Made by a program: the position numbers and the translations under genes
The notes under the pieces: generated by a model
The model's input: the letters and a program-made list of their open reading frames with translations, nothing else
Told to the model about the DNA's origin: nothing
The model's database searches: none
DNA from: Pseudomonadota bacterium
GTDB taxonomy: Bacteria > Pseudomonadota > Alphaproteobacteria > Reyranellales > Reyranellaceae
Length of the DNA stretch: 6,824 nucleotides
Assembly: GCA_023386865.1 (NCBI GenBank)
Contig: JAEWIV010000315.1
Coordinates: forward strand, 1-6,824
Direction: 5' to 3'
Part shown: positions 5,206-6,824 of the stretch, in pieces
How the letters are laid out: each line of letters starts with the position of its first letter
Numbering within the stretch: the stretch's first letter is position 1

Positions 5206-6680
5206 GCCACCGACCCGCTGTTGCGGGGGCCGGGATCGTTGGCGACCGCGCGCGGGCCGGCCTGCTCGGCGGCGATCTGCTGGAGCTGGCCCGGCAGCGC
5301 GTGCGCCCAGGCGGTGATGTTGCCGGCGCCGAGGCAGACCACGACGTCCCCCGGCCGCGCCATCTGCCAGATCAGACCGGGCCGGTCGCCTGGTCCGCCG
5401 AGCGCCGTCAAGTCGCGATGGCCGGCACGCTGCACCAGGCTCACCAGCATGTCGCGGTTCACGCCTTCAATCGGCGCCTCGCCGGCGGCATAGACGTCGG
5501 CGATCACCACGGCGTCGGCATCGGCGAAGCAGGTCGCGAACTCGCCCTTCAGCGAGGCAAGCCGCGTGTAGCGATGCGGCTGCATGACCGCGATCACCCG
5601 GCCCGAGCCGCCATAGGCCTGGCGGGCAGCGCGCAGGACGGCGGCGATCTCGACGGGATGGTGGCCGTAGTCGTCGATCACGGTGATGCCGTGCGCCTCG
5701 CCGGTCTTGGTGAAGCGCCGCTTGACGCCGGCGAATCCCGCCAGCGCGCGACGGATCGTCTCGTCGGACAGGCCCATCTCCTGGGCCACCGCGACGGCGG
5801 CCAGCGCATTCTGCACGTTGTGCTGGCCGAACATCGGCAGGCGCAGGTCGACGATGGTGCGCGATTCGTTGGTGGCGCGGTTGGTGATCGTGACGTCGAA
5901 GTCGGCGCCGCCGCGATCGAGGCGAAGGTTGACGGCACGGACGTCGGCGTTGGCGCCGATGCCGTAGGTGACGATGCGCCGGTCGAGGATGCGCGGAATC
6001 AGCGCCTGCACCTCGGGATGGTCGGTGCACAGCACGGCGAAGCCGTAGAACGGGATGTTCTCGACGAAGCGGACGAAGGCGTCGCGCAGGGCATCGAAGG
6101 TGCCGTAGTGGTCGAGATGCTCGGGGTCGACGTTGGTCACGATGGCGATGACCGCCGGCAGGCGCAGGAACGAGCCGTCCGATTCGTCGGATTCGACCAC
6201 CATCCAGTCGCCGCCCCCGAGCCGGGCATTGGTGCCGTAGGCGTTGATGATGCCGCCGTTGATCACCGTGGGATCGAGCCCGCCGGCGTCGAGCATGGCG
6301 GCGACCATCGAGGTCGTCGTCGTCTTGCCATGGGTGCCGCCGATCGCGACCGACCATTTGAGGCGCATCAGCTCGCCCAGCATCTCGGCGCGCCGCACGA
6401 CCGGCAGCAGGCGGGCGCGGGCGGCCAGCACCTCGGGATTGTCCTTCTTGACCGCGCTCGACACGACCACGACCTGGGCGTTGGCGATGTTGTCGGCGCG
6501 ATGGCCGATCGCCACCTTGATGCCGATCTCCTGCAGCCGGCGCGTATTGGCGCCGTCGGCGATGTCGCTGCCCTGCACCTTGTAGCCGAGATTGTGCAGC
6601 ACCTCGGCGATGCCGGACATGCCGATGCCGCCGATGCCGACGAAATGGATCAATCCGAGGTCGAGCGGCATTGCCCTCAT
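5202..6680 (-). CDS. murC: UDP-N-acetylmuramate--L-alanine ligase MurC
   Basis: MurC is the first Mur ligase. In the cytoplasm it attaches L-alanine to UDP-MurNAc with ATP, starting the stem peptide. The 492-residue product begins MRAMPLDLGLIHFVGIGGIGMSGIAEVL split around the Rossmann-like UDP-binding loop (13-28). The ATP P-loop GTHGKTT lies at 115-121, and ESDESDGSF (163-171) and TNVDPEHLDHY (182-192) are the Mur-ligase metal and substrate motifs. FGQHNVQNALA (284-294), DDYGHHP (336-342) and QPHRYTRL (367-374) follow in the central and C-terminal domains, so all key motifs are present. AGGAG sits 7 bases before the ATG at 6680, which overlaps the murG stop as ATGA; a second in-frame ATG three codons later is less well placed. 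The last 20 or so residues are an uncommitted Pro/Gly/Ala tail running to the murB start. Identity is certain. Confidence 0.97.
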   Translation of the reverse strand: MRAMPLDLGLIHFVGIGGIGMSGIAEVLHNLGYKVQGSDIADGANTRRLQEIGIKVAIGHRADNIANAQVVVVSSAVKKDNPEVLAARARLLPVVRRAEMLGELMRLKWSVAIGGTHGKTTTTSMVAAMLDAGGLDPTVINGGIINAYGTNARLGGGDWMVVESDESDGSFLRLPAVIAIVTNVDPEHLDHYGTFDALRDAFVRFVENIPFYGFAVLCTDHPEVQALIPRILDRRIVTYGIGANADVRAVNLRLDRGGADFDVTITNRATNESRTIVDLRLPMFGQHNVQNALAAVAVAQEMGLSDETIRRALAGFAGVKRRFTKTGEAHGITVIDDYGHHPVEIAAVLRAARQAYGGSGRVIAVMQPHRYTRLASLKGEFATCFADADAVVIADVYAAGEAPIEGVNRDMLVSLVQRAGHRDLTALGGPGDRPGLIWQMARPGDVVVCLGAGNITAWAHALPGQLQQIAAEQAGPRAVANDPGPRNSGSVA

Positions 6681-6824
6681 GCGGCGGCTCCTGCAGGCGA
6701 GAATGGCTTGATCATGTCGCCGACCAGGTCGGCGAGGCGCGCGGCGGCATCCGGCCGACCCACGGCGTGGGCCGCGGCGGCCATGGCGGCGAGCCGTTGC
6801 GGCGCGCCGAGCAGCGCCGACAGG
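6677..6824 (-). CDS. murG: MurG glycosyltransferase, C-terminal end only (cut by window edge)
   Basis: MurG transfers GlcNAc from UDP-GlcNAc to lipid I at the inner face of the membrane, making lipid II. Only the last 48 codons are visible. They read through an Ala-rich helix (PQRLAAMAAAAHAVGRPDAA, then ARLADLVGDMIK) that matches the usual MurG C-terminal helices, and end PFSPAGAAA. The catalytic and nucleotide-binding motifs lie outside the window, so the call rests on this helix pattern and on the position directly before murC, the standard dcw order. The TGA stop overlaps the murC ATG by the ATGA arrangement. No frameshift or stop interrupts the visible part. Confidence 0.85.
   Translation of the reverse strand, partial: LSALLGAPQRLAAMAAAAHAVGRPDAAARLADLVGDMIKPFSPAGAAA

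Noticed and set aside
2580..5493. Three more long plus-strand frames (333, 377 and 354 codons) opposite ftsQ, ddl, murB and part of murC
   Set aside because: They lie antisense across firm genes, with compositions typical of reverse-strand reading of GC-rich codons and no motifs.
1..6824. A previously undescribed system or a mobile element
   Set aside because: Every base outside about 200 intergenic bases belongs to well-known dcw genes in standard order, with no transposase, integrase, tRNA or target-site duplication visible.

Overview
The window is a contiguous piece of the dcw (division and cell wall) cluster of a GC-rich alphaproteobacterium. All genes lie on the minus strand, so transcription runs from high to low coordinates: murG (last 48 codons) > murC > murB > ddl > ftsQ > ftsA > ftsZ (first 349 codons, cut by the window edge). 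The order, a ddl between murB and ftsQ, the strong GC skew at third codon positions and the FtsZ/FtsA sequence style all point to Alphaproteobacteria, perhaps Rhodospirillales-like. The family-level placement is only an impression.

Right part (3338-6824): murG, murC, murB, ddl and ftsQ are fused end to end. Each of the four junctions is an ATGA overlap, in which the start ATG of the next gene shares bases with the TGA stop of the one before. These genes make the cytoplasmic peptidoglycan precursors: MurB makes UDP-MurNAc, MurC adds L-Ala, Ddl supplies D-Ala-D-Ala and MurG makes lipid II. FtsQ is the membrane scaffold of the divisome. The murB/ddl junction carries what looks like one copy of a short dispersed repeat. 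It supplies the last codons of murB and the Shine-Dalgarno of ddl.

Left part (1-2477): the tight packing relaxes. ftsA follows ftsQ after 47 bases and uses a GTG start. ftsZ follows ftsA after a 147-base gap, the longest non-coding stretch in the window, and has a good Shine-Dalgarno of its own. The DNA upstream of ftsZ (distal ftsA plus the gap) is where regulatory signals gather: eight of the seventeen GANTC (CcrM-type methylation) sites in the window lie within 487 bases, together with a perfect 9-base DnaA box (TTATCCACA), a possible sigma-70-type promoter and a 13-base palindrome. This fits separate cell-cycle control of ftsZ, as known in Caulobacter. Inside ftsA there is also a perfect inverted repeat with 15-base arms and a 4-base loop, which the protein code alone does not explain well.

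I see no mobile element, tRNA, rRNA, CRISPR array or novel defence-type system. The genes are conserved housekeeping genes, and what is unusual lies in the regulatory and repeat signals.
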